Origin: Enterobacter cancerogenus
GTDB taxonomy: Bacteria; Pseudomonadota; Gammaproteobacteria; Enterobacterales; Enterobacteriaceae
NCBI RefSeq assembly: GCF_019047785.1
Contig: NZ_CP077290.1
Span: 4,030,001 to 4,094,000 of the forward strand
DNA length: 64,000 nt
Direction: 5' to 3'
Positions 56,816-64,000 of the stretch are shown here, one piece after another. The translations under genes were made by a program, and so were the position numbers. Position 1 is the stretch's first letter; each line of letters opens with the position of its first letter. The notes below the pieces were generated by a model. That model did no database searches. It had not been told where the DNA came from and saw only the letters and a program-made list of their open reading frames with translations.

Positions 56816-57384
56816 TACTCGACTCCGTCTTGTTCATGCTGAGAATAATTAACGACGCTTATACTGCCCTGCGCGCGTAATTCTGTACAGAGGGCTTTGA
56901 AGGCTTGCTCAATATTTGAGGCATCCTGCGAGGCAGGACTGTGCGCCGTGATTTGAATAAACAGTGTGGGGGTCTCGCTATTGTCTCCCGGCTGTATACG
57001 GGAAACCAGCTCGGCAATATTCATCTGATGGCTGTCAAACAGCGCGGTGAAACGCTCAATCAAATGCGGAGAATCAGGAACTTCAACCTGTACCCAGACG
57101 GTGGAAGGCAGCGCCGGGCGTGGGCGCGCGGTGGTACGCTTCATGACGATCAGCAGATCCAGCTCCGCGCCTTTCAGGGGCAGGGTAGATTCAATAAGCG
57201 TAATGGCGTTCCATGTCCCGGACAGCAGCATAATAAACGTGAACTCTTCGCCAAGCATAGCCAGGCGGCTGTCTTCGATATTACAGCCGCAGCTGCTTAC
57301 GTGGCGGGTGATGGTGTTCACAATACCCGGCCTGTCAGCACCCAGCGCAGTGATAACCAGGTAATGTTGTGATGAGGTTGTCAA
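56815..57384 (-). CDS. gcvR: Glycine cleavage system transcriptional repressor
   Basis: The 189-residue protein has two ACT domains (LVITALGADRPGIVNTITRHVSSCGCNIEDSRLA and the second near PDSPHLIERFTALFDSHQMNIAELVSR). GcvR does not bind DNA alone but antagonises GcvA at the gcvTHP promoter, sensing glycine. Length and sequence match E. coli (190). It is divergent from dapA, with a 145-bp gap holding a small hairpin (57451-57465). Confidence 0.97.
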   Translation of the reverse strand: MTTSSQHYLVITALGADRPGIVNTITRHVSSCGCNIEDSRLAMLGEEFTFIMLLSGTWNAITLIESTLPLKGAELDLLIVMKRTTARPRPALPSTVWVQVEVPDSPHLIERFTALFDSHQMNIAELVSRIQPGDNSETPTLFIQITAHSPASQDASNIEQAFKALCTELRAQGSISVVNYSQHEQDGVE

Positions 57385-57529
57385 ACCTGTTCTTCCTTTG
57401 CTTGGTTAAGTCTTCCTAAGGAAAGCATAAAAAAAACATGCATACAACCGCCTGAGAGCCTCAGGTCGCTTGCTTTTATTACAGTTCCAAACGTAACATT
57501 GAGGCTCTTGTTCGCACAGAGGATGGCCC

Positions 57530-58408
57530 ATGTTCACGGGAAGTATTGTCGCGCTTGTTACACCGATGGATGAAAAAGGTAATGTCTGCCGGTCAAGCAT
57601 GAAGAAGCTGATTGATTACCATGTCGCCAACGGAACCTCGGCGATCGTTTCGGTAGGGACTACCGGTGAATCTGCCACGTTGAGCCACGAAGAGCACGGC
57701 GATGTGGTGATGCTGACCCTTGAGCTGGCTGACGGACGCATTCCCGTCATCGCGGGAACGGGTGCGAATGCCACCGCAGAAGCTATCAGCCTGACTCAAC
57801 GTTTCAACGACAGCGGCATTGTCGGCTGTCTGACGGTTACCCCTTACTACAACCGTCCTACCCAGGAAGGTTTGTTCCAGCATTTCAAAGCCATCGCTGA
57901 ACATACTGACTTGCCACAAATTCTGTATAATGTGCCGTCCCGCACCGGTTGCGATATGCTGCCGGAAACCGTTGGTCGCCTCTCGAAAGTAAAAAATATT
58001 ATCGGGATTAAAGAGGCAACGGGGAACTTAAGCCGCGTTCATCAGATCAAAGAGCTGGTTTCAGACGACTTTATCCTGTTGAGTGGTGATGACGCGAGCG
58101 CGCTGGACTTTATGCAGCTCGGAGGCCATGGCGTGATTTCCGTAACGGCAAACGTTGCGGCGCGCGATATGGCGGAAATGTGCAAGCTGGCGGCGGCCGG
58201 TCATTTTGATGACGCTCGCGTGATTAATCAGCGTCTGATGCCGTTGCACAATAAATTATTTGTCGAACCCAATCCGATCCCAGTGAAATGGGCCTGTAAG
58301 GAGTTGGGACTTGTAGCAACCGACACGCTGCGTCTGCCAATGACACCGATTACCGACCACGGTCGCGATATCGTCGCTGGCGCGCTCAAGCATGCTGGTT
58401 TGCTGTAA
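57530..58408 (+). CDS. dapA: 4-hydroxy-tetrahydrodipicolinate synthase
   Basis: The 292-residue lysine/diaminopimelate enzyme condenses pyruvate and aspartate semialdehyde. The Schiff-base lysine is in [10 protein letters not shown] (Lys161), with the TTGESATL loop and the proton-relay tyrosine in [10 protein letters not shown]. It is co-transcribed with bamC, 16 bp downstream, as in E. coli. Confidence 0.98.
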   Translation: MFTGSIVALVTPMDEKGNVCRSSMKKLIDYHVANGTSAIVSVGTTGESATLSHEEHGDVVMLTLELADGRIPVIAGTGANATAEAISLTQRFNDSGIVGCLTVTPYYNRPTQEGLFQHFKAIAEHTDLPQILYNVPSRTGCDMLPETVGRLSKVKNIIGIKEATGNLSRVHQIKELVSDDFILLSGDDASALDFMQLGGHGVISVTANVAARDMAEMCKLAAAGHFDDARVINQRLMPLHNKLFVEPNPIPVKWACKELGLVATDTLRLPMTPITDHGRDIVAGALKHAGLL

Positions 58409-58424
58409 AGTTTAGGGAGATTTG

Positions 58425-59459
58425 ATGGCTTATTCAGTACAGAAGTCGCGCCTGGCGAAGGTTGCGAGTGTTTCGCTTGTGATGCTGCTCGCTGCCTGTA
58501 GTTCAGACTCGCGCTACAAGCGCCAGGTGAGCGGTGATGAATCCTATCTGGATGCGACACCGCTTGCTGAACTTCACGCACCTGCTGGCATGATCCTGCC
58601 GATTCAAAACGGTGATTACAATATTCCCGTGACCAACGGTAGCGGTCAGGTGGGTAAAGCGCTTGATATTCGTCCACCGGCACAGCCTCTGGCGCTGGTG
58701 AGCGGCGCGCGTACCCAGTTTACCGGTGATACCGCATCGCTGTTGGTTGAAAGCGGCCGCAACAGCACCCTGTGGCCGCAGGTGGTGAGCGTCATTCAGG
58801 CGAAGAATTACACCATCGACAAACGTGACGACGCCAGCCAGACGTTAACCACCGACTGGATTAACTGGAACCGTCTGGATGAAGATCAGCAGTACCGTGG
58901 TCGTTATCAAGTCTCCGTTAAGCCTCAGGGTTATCAGCAGGCGGTCACCGTTAAGCTGCTGAACCTGGAGCAGGCGGGTAAAGCGGTGGCCGATCCGGCT
59001 TCCATGCAGCGCTACAGCACCGAAATGCTGAACGTGATTGCCGCCGGTCTGGATAAAAACGCGACGGATGCGGCTAACGCAGCGCGGAGCAGTAACGGGA
59101 CCACCTTCGACGTGCAGAGCGCCGCTGATGAGACCGGTCTGCCAATGCTGGTCGTTCGTGCGCCATTTAACCAGACCTGGCAGCGCCTGCCAGCGACGCT
59201 GGAAAAAATGGGCATGAAGGTTTCTGACAGCACGCGTTCAACGGGTAGCATGACGGCAACCTATAAACCGCTGTCCGATAGCGCATGGCAGGAACTGGGC
59301 GCACGCGATCCACAGTTGGCCTCCGGCGATTATAAAATTCAGGTCGGTGACCTCGATAACCGCAGTAGCCTGCAGTTTATCGATCCGAAAGGCCACACGC
59401 TGACCCAGTCGCAGAACGATGCGCTGGTCGCGGTCTTCCAGGCTGCATTCAGCAAATAA
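58425..59459 (+). CDS. bamC: Outer membrane assembly lipoprotein BamC
   Basis: The 344-residue lipoprotein equals the E. coli length. The lipobox LLAAC (Cys25) has Ser at +2, giving outer-membrane sorting. An unstructured N-terminal stretch that binds BamD is followed by two helix-grip domains. The start is ATG at 58425, with AGGGAG upstream; an in-frame TTG just before it is rejected. Confidence 0.97.
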   Translation: MAYSVQKSRLAKVASVSLVMLLAACSSDSRYKRQVSGDESYLDATPLAELHAPAGMILPIQNGDYNIPVTNGSGQVGKALDIRPPAQPLALVSGARTQFTGDTASLLVESGRNSTLWPQVVSVIQAKNYTIDKRDDASQTLTTDWINWNRLDEDQQYRGRYQVSVKPQGYQQAVTVKLLNLEQAGKAVADPASMQRYSTEMLNVIAAGLDKNATDAANAARSSNGTTFDVQSAADETGLPMLVVRAPFNQTWQRLPATLEKMGMKVSDSTRSTGSMTATYKPLSDSAWQELGARDPQLASGDYKIQVGDLDNRSSLQFIDPKGHTLTQSQNDALVAVFQAAFSK

Positions 59460-59464
59460 AAATG

Positions 59465-59489
59465 AGGGCTGGTTAATCCAGCCCTTTTT
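59465..59489 (+). terminator. Intrinsic terminator of dapA-bamC
   Basis: An 8-bp stem AGGGCTGG (59465-59472) / CCAGCCCT (59478-59485) with loop TTAAT runs into five Ts. Confidence 0.85.
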
Positions 59490-59500
59490 ATTTTCGTGCT

Positions 59501-59524
59501 ACGCAAACGTGTGCGTGGCATAAT
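59501..59524 (+). promoter_or_regulatory. purC promoter with PurR operator
   Basis: The PurR box ACGCAAACGTGTGCGT at 59501-59516 matches the consensus at 15 of 16 positions, and a -10-like CATAAT follows at 59519-59524, so repressor binding would block the promoter core. Confidence 0.85.
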
Positions 59525-59568
59525 ATTTCCAGTTTTGAACTCAACTTATCACACCAGGAGTAATGAAG

Positions 59569-60282
59569 ATGCAGAAGCAAGCTGAGTTGTATCGTGGCAA
59601 AGCGAAGACCGTATACAGCACGGAAAACCCCGATCTGTTGGTGCTCGAGTTCCGCAATGATACGTCAGCAGGGGATGGCGCGCGCATTGAGCAGTTCGAT
59701 CGTAAAGGCATGGTGAACAACAAGTTCAACCACTTCATTATGACCAAACTGGCCGAAGCGGGTATTCCGACCCAGATGGAAGCGTTGTTGTCCGATACGG
59801 AATGTCTGGTGAAGAAACTCGATATGGTCCCGGTGGAATGCGTGGTGCGTAACCGCGCCGCTGGCTCACTGGTGAAGCGTCTTGGCATTGAAGAAGGTAT
59901 CGAGCTGAATCCGCCGCTGTTCGATCTGTTCCTGAAAAACGACGCCATGCACGATCCGATGGTTAACGAATCTTACTGCGAAACCTTTGGCTGGGTCAGT
60001 AAAGAGAACCTGGCGCGCATGCAGGAGTTGACCTACAAAGCCAACGACGTGCTGAAAAAACTGTTCGACGACGCGGGCCTGATCCTTGTTGATTTCAAGC
60101 TGGAGTTCGGTCTGTTCAAAGGCGAAGTGGTGCTGGGCGATGAGTTCTCCCCGGACGGCAGCCGCCTGTGGGACAAAGAGACGCTGGATAAAATGGATAA
60201 AGACCGTTTCCGTCAGAGCCTGGGCGGTCTGATTGAAGCCTACGAAGCGGTTGCTCACCGTTTAGGCGTTAAGCTCGACTGA
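59569..60282 (+). CDS. purC: SAICAR synthetase
   Basis: The 237-residue enzyme joins CAIR and aspartate with ATP in purine synthesis. Motifs include [23 protein letters not shown] and [23 protein letters not shown]. The start at 59569 ([11 protein letters not shown]) is best spaced from AGGAG; an ATG two codons earlier is too close to it. Confidence 0.98.
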   Translation: MQKQAELYRGKAKTVYSTENPDLLVLEFRNDTSAGDGARIEQFDRKGMVNNKFNHFIMTKLAEAGIPTQMEALLSDTECLVKKLDMVPVECVVRNRAAGSLVKRLGIEEGIELNPPLFDLFLKNDAMHDPMVNESYCETFGWVSKENLARMQELTYKANDVLKKLFDDAGLILVDFKLEFGLFKGEVVLGDEFSPDGSRLWDKETLDKMDKDRFRQSLGGLIEAYEAVAHRLGVKLD

Positions 60283-60293
60283 TCCTCTCTGTT

Positions 60294-60335
60294 GCCAAAG
60301 GATGTTTGCATCCTTTGGCGTCTTACCTTTGTTTC
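60294..60335 (+). terminator. Hairpin terminator of purC
   Basis: A perfect 11-bp stem GCCAAAGGATG (60294-60304) / CATCCTTTGGC (60309-60319) with loop TTTG is followed by GTCTTACCTTTGTTT, a broken T-tract. Confidence 0.6.
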
Positions 60336-60403
60336 CTATGGTAATCTTGCCATTAACCGCCTACGATCATAGCTATGAATAATAGGATATTTTCGAGGTG
60401 TTT

Positions 60404-61276
60404 ATGCGCTGGCAAGGGCGTCGTGAAAGTGACAATGTAGAAGACAGGCGCAGCAGTAGCGGCGGCGGCGGCCCGTCTATGGGCGGTCCTGGCTTCCGGT
60501 TACCCAGTGGAAAGGGTGGGATTATTCTGCTGATCGTGGTGCTGGTTGCGGGCTATTACGGTGTCGATTTAACCGGGATGCTGACCGGAGAACCTCTTCA
60601 GCAGCAGCAACAATCGTCGCGCTCCATCAGCCCGAATGAAGATGAAGCGGCGAAATTTACCTCCGTGATCCTCGCCACGACCGAAGACACCTGGAGTCAG
60701 CAGTTCGAGAAGATGGGGAAAACCTATCAGCCGCCGAAACTGGTGATGTACCGCGGTGCGACGCGTACCGGCTGCGGTACCGGGCAGTCGGTGATGGGCC
60801 CGTTCTACTGTCCGGCTGACAGTACCGTCTATATCGATCTCTCTTTTTACGACGACATGAAACGCAAGCTCGGCGCTGACGGCGATTTTGCCCAGGGCTA
60901 CGTAATTGCGCATGAAGTCGGACACCATGTCCAGAAGCTGCTCGGTATCGAACCTAAAGTGCGCCAGATGCAGCAGAATGCCTCTCAGACGGAAGTAAAT
61001 CACCTGTCGGTGCGCATGGAGCTGCAGGCGGACTGCTTTGCCGGCGTGTGGGGTAACAGCATGCAGAAGCAGGGCGTGCTCGAAGCGGGGGACCTGGAAG
61101 AGGCGCTGAACGCGGCTGAAGCCATTGGCGACGATCGTCTGCAGCAGCAGAGCCAGGGCCGCGTGGTGCCGGACAGCTTTACGCACGGGACCTCTGAACA
61201 GCGCTACACCTGGTTCAAACGGGGTTTCGACAGTGGCGACCCGGCGCAGTGTGATACCTTCGGTAAAGCCATGTAA
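60404..61276 (+). CDS. ypfJ: Neutral zinc metallopeptidase-family membrane protein YpfJ
   Basis: The 290-residue protein starts [17 protein letters not shown] Ser/Gly-rich N-terminal region precedes one membrane segment (about residues 38-57) and a soluble domain with the zinc motif HEVGHH and downstream [14 protein letters not shown], which supplies a third ligand. It belongs to the YpfJ neutral zinc metallopeptidase family; substrates are unknown. Its stop overlaps the tmcA start (TAATG). Confidence 0.94.
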   Translation: MRWQGRRESDNVEDRRSSSGGGGPSMGGPGFRLPSGKGGIILLIVVLVAGYYGVDLTGMLTGEPLQQQQQSSRSISPNEDEAAKFTSVILATTEDTWSQQFEKMGKTYQPPKLVMYRGATRTGCGTGQSVMGPFYCPADSTVYIDLSFYDDMKRKLGADGDFAQGYVIAHEVGHHVQKLLGIEPKVRQMQQNASQTEVNHLSVRMELQADCFAGVWGNSMQKQGVLEAGDLEEALNAAEAIGDDRLQQQSQGRVVPDSFTHGTSEQRYTWFKRGFDSGDPAQCDTFGKAM

Positions 61277-63249
61277 TGCTGGCGTTTGAAAATCTGATAA
61301 CCCTGCTCGGGCGCACAGGCCATCGTCGGCTGGTGGTGCTCAGCGGGGAGCCGCAGTGGGCGCTTGCGCAGGCAGTCGCCCTGCGCGATACCCTCCCCGG
61401 CGACTGGCCGTGGCTTGATGAACATCCCTCAAAGGCCATGAGCGGGCTGCTGGGGCGCGAGTTTCTGCATGCCGTCTTTGATGCCCGCGTTGGGTTTGAC
61501 GTCTCCGCTTTTGCCGCGCTTGCCGGAACGCTGCGTGCCGGAAGCCTGCTGGTGCTGCTGGTTCCGCCCCTGTCCCGGTGGGCTGATACGCCGGACGCGG
61601 ATTCCGTACGCTGGAGCGACCGACCCGACCCGATCGCCACGCCGCACTTCGTTCACCATTTTTGCCGGATAATCGCCGCCGATCCCGACGCGATTATCTG
61701 GCAGCAAGAAAAGGCGTTATCCCTTCCATCCTTCCCTGACATGCCTGACTGGCAGCCCGCCCGCGGCGAGCCGCAGCGCGAGCAGGCCGCTATTCTGGCG
61801 GCGCTGCTGGCGATGGAGCCTGGCGTTGTGGCCATCACCGCCCCGCGCGGGCGCGGGAAATCGGCACTCGCGGGGATGTTGCTTACGCGTGTGGCGGGCT
61901 GCGCTATCGTCACCGCGCCGGCAAAAGGCGCGACCGACGTGATCGCGCGCTTCGCCGGAGAGCGCTTTCACTTCATGGCTCCGGACGCCATCCTGGCAAG
62001 CGACGTGCAGGCGGACTGGCTGATCGTTGACGAGGCGGCTGCCATCCCCGGCCCGCTGCTTGAACAGCTGGTTAACCGTTTCCCACGGGTTGTGCTAACC
62101 ACGACGGTGCAGGGCTATGAAGGCACCGGCAGGGGCTTTTTGCTGAAATTCTGCGCACGGTTTAGCGCGTTGCAGCGTTACACGCTTTCCAGCCCGATCC
62201 GCTGGGCGGCCGGGTGTCCGCTTGAGCGGGTTGTTGATAGCGCCCTGCTGTTTGACGATGCGCTTATCGACCAGCGTCCCGCAGGCGACGTGACCTTAGG
62301 CTCGCTTGAACCGCAGGACTGGGAGCGTCATCCGGCGCGCGTGGCGGGCGTTTACGAGCTGCTGTGTGCCGCACACTACCGTACGTCGCCGCTCGATTTA
62401 CGCCGAATGATGGATGCCCCTGGTCAGCATTTTGCCGTCGCGCAAGCGGGCGGCGCTATTGTCGGGGCGCTCTGGCTGGTGGAGGAGGGCGGGTTATCCC
62501 CTGAATTGAGCCGCGCGGTGTGGGCGGGATATCGCCGTCCACGCGGAAATCTTGTGGCCCAGTCTCTGGCGGCGCACGGCGGGTCGCCGCTAGCCGCAAC
62601 GCTTAGCGGGCGACGCGTGACCCGCATAGCCGTGCATCCCCATCGTCAGCGGGAGGGGATCGGCCAGGCGCTGATCCGCACTGCCGGGGGGCAGGATTAC
62701 CTCTCCGTCAGTTTTGGCTATACCGACGAGCTGTGGCGCTTCTGGCGGCAGTGCGGCTTTATGCTGGTGCGCATGGGTAGCTACCGGGAGGCCAGCAGCG
62801 GCTGCTACACGGCGATGGCGATGCGACCGCTAACTGAGCCAGGGCACCGGCTGTGCGAGCAGGAACACCAACGACTGTGCCGCGATGCGCGCGTTCTTTC
62901 GGCGTGGAATGAAGAAAAGATCCCCGTGCCCGATCGCTGGGAGTCTACCCTTAACAGTGATGACTGGCTGGAGCTGGCAGGGTTTGCCTTTGCTCATCGC
63001 CCGTTTTCGACCTCGGTGGCGGCCTTAACGCGTCTGCTGCTCGCGGTGGATGCGCCGCTGGCGGCGCTGCGCGGAAAAATTGAGGCACGAAAAGAGGAGG
63101 CCGCACTCAGCGCCGAACTCTCTCTTTCCGGGCGTAAAGCATTGCTGGCGCGCCTGCGTAGTGACGCCGCCCTGGCGCTGGAATCGCTCGATCGGGCGCG
63201 CTGTCAGCAACTGAGAGAGCGCGTTTTGCAATGGCAATTTTTTCAATGA
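61276..63249 (+). CDS. tmcA: tRNA(Met) cytidine acetyltransferase
   Basis: The 657-residue enzyme (E. coli 671) makes N4-acetylcytidine at the wobble base of elongator tRNA-Met. An RNA-helicase-like module has the Walker A APRGRGKSALAG and Walker B VDEAAAIP. A GNAT acetyltransferase module has RIAVHPHRQREGIGQALI, and a C-terminal tRNA-binding domain follows. The N terminus is a little shorter and more divergent than in E. coli, which accounts for the length difference. The start overlaps the ypfJ stop. Confidence 0.95.
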   Translation: MLAFENLITLLGRTGHRRLVVLSGEPQWALAQAVALRDTLPGDWPWLDEHPSKAMSGLLGREFLHAVFDARVGFDVSAFAALAGTLRAGSLLVLLVPPLSRWADTPDADSVRWSDRPDPIATPHFVHHFCRIIAADPDAIIWQQEKALSLPSFPDMPDWQPARGEPQREQAAILAALLAMEPGVVAITAPRGRGKSALAGMLLTRVAGCAIVTAPAKGATDVIARFAGERFHFMAPDAILASDVQADWLIVDEAAAIPGPLLEQLVNRFPRVVLTTTVQGYEGTGRGFLLKFCARFSALQRYTLSSPIRWAAGCPLERVVDSALLFDDALIDQRPAGDVTLGSLEPQDWERHPARVAGVYELLCAAHYRTSPLDLRRMMDAPGQHFAVAQAGGAIVGALWLVEEGGLSPELSRAVWAGYRRPRGNLVAQSLAAHGGSPLAATLSGRRVTRIAVHPHRQREGIGQALIRTAGGQDYLSVSFGYTDELWRFWRQCGFMLVRMGSYREASSGCYTAMAMRPLTEPGHRLCEQEHQRLCRDARVLSAWNEEKIPVPDRWESTLNSDDWLELAGFAFAHRPFSTSVAALTRLLLAVDAPLAALRGKIEARKEEAALSAELSLSGRKALLARLRSDAALALESLDRARCQQLRERVLQWQFFQ

Positions 63250-63322
63250 CTTCTTCAGTAAAGTGGCATGGTCATTACCCCCGAGAGGCGTAAAATCCTG
63301 CTTATCATTTAAGGAGCTCGCC

Positions 63323-64000
63323 ATGAAACATGACCATTTTGTTGTTCAAAGCCCGGACAAACCGGCTAAACAGTTACTGCTGCTGTTTCATGGCGTTGGC
63401 GATAATGCCGTCAACATGGGGCAGATTGGCAGCTGGTTCGCACCGATATTCCCGGACGCGCTGATTGTCAGCATTGGTGGCGTGGAGCCATGCGGCCCGG
63501 ATGGCCGGCAGTGGTTCTCCGTGCAGGGCGTGACCGAAGAAAACCGTCAGGCACGCATTGATGCCGTCATGCCTGCTTTTATCGAAATCGTGCGCTACTG
63601 GCAGCAGCAGAGCGGCGTGGGGGCTAACGCAACCGCGCTGATAGGCTTCTCACAGGGGTCGATTATGTCGCTTGAGAGCGTGAAGGCGCAGCCGGGTCTG
63701 GTTTCGCGCGTCATTGCTTTTAACGGACGCTTTGCGACGTTGCCGCAGCGGGCCACTACGCACACTACTATTCACCTGATCCACGGTGGTGAAGACAGGG
63801 TAATCGATCTGGCTCACGCGGTGGCTGCCCAGGAGGCGCTCATTCGTGAAGGCGGGGATGTCACGCTGGATATCGTCGAGGATCTGGGGCATGCGATTGA
63901 CGATCGTAGCATGCAGTTTGCGCTCGACCATTTGCGTTACACCGTGCCGAAGCACTACTTCGACGAAGCGCTCAGCGGCGCTAAGCCGAATGATGATGAT
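63323..64000 (+). CDS. ypfH: Esterase YpfH, C terminus cut by window edge
   Basis: The reading frame opens at 63323 after AAGGAG and runs off the window after 226 codons; only the last few residues of this roughly 232-residue protein are missing. It is an alpha/beta hydrolase of the carboxylesterase/phospholipase type, with LLLFHGVGDN, the nucleophile elbow GFSQGSIM, a catalytic Asp in HGGEDRVIDL and His in EDLGHAIDD. It matches E. coli YpfH, which follows tmcA. The physiological substrate is unknown. Confidence 0.93.
   Translation, partial: MKHDHFVVQSPDKPAKQLLLLFHGVGDNAVNMGQIGSWFAPIFPDALIVSIGGVEPCGPDGRQWFSVQGVTEENRQARIDAVMPAFIEIVRYWQQQSGVGANATALIGFSQGSIMSLESVKAQPGLVSRVIAFNGRFATLPQRATTHTTIHLIHGGEDRVIDLAHAVAAQEALIREGGDVTLDIVEDLGHAIDDRSMQFALDHLRYTVPKHYFDEALSGAKPNDDD

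Overview
This window is enterobacterial chromosome. Gene content, order and protein sequences follow the Escherichia coli interval from sseA to ypfH, transcribed in the opposite sense. The accessory genes and general look suggest Enterobacter or a close relative (Leclercia, Lelliottia); this is a judgement from memory of the families, not a database result. No phage, insertion sequence, integrase, tRNA, rRNA or CRISPR array is visible.

Backbone, left to right: sseA (cut by the window edge), yfhM-pbpC, ndk, rlmN, rodZ-ispG-hisS-yfgM-bamB, der, yfgJ, xseA, guaB-guaA, yfgG, yfgF/pdeF, ppk-ppx, purM-purN, upp-uraA, hda, yfgD, bepA, perM, bcp, gcvR, dapA-bamC, purC, ypfJ-tmcA and ypfH (cut by the window edge). 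Together these serve envelope assembly (BamB, BamC, BepA, YfgM, RodZ, PbpC/YfhM), purine and pyrimidine supply, polyphosphate and c-di-GMP turnover, and translation.

Accessory cassettes sit exactly at backbone gene junctions. They are: an alpha-glucoside PTS plus GH4 pair (372-3296); a DMSO-reductase-like operon with a fourth polyferredoxin gene (11020-15692); a POT transporter plus Gfo/Idh/MocA oxidoreductase (25078-27717); a protealysin-type M4 protease with its emfourin inhibitor (27985-29355); a secreted alpha/beta hydrolase plus a small exported protein, where E. coli has yfgHI (34120-35333); a GH1 6-phospho-beta-glucosidase with two LacI-type operators (43878-45422); and an EIIC, glycosylasparaginase and M17 aminopeptidase operon divergent from a regulator-like protein that appears to be a domesticated transposase (48474-53140). 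The E. coli hyf operon, between perM and bcp there, is absent.

The most interesting system is the last cassette. A cytoplasmic glycosylasparaginase beside a chitobiose/lactose-type PTS membrane subunit and an aminopeptidase suggests scavenging of N-glycan-core remnants such as GlcNAc-Asn, under cAMP-CRP control.

Regulatory signals readable from sequence include two perfect FNR boxes (before the DMSO-reductase operon and before yfgF), three PurR operators (guaBA, purMN, purC), two good CRP-like sites, the T-tract start of upp, a CTG start codon for hda, REP/BIME repeats and several intrinsic terminators.
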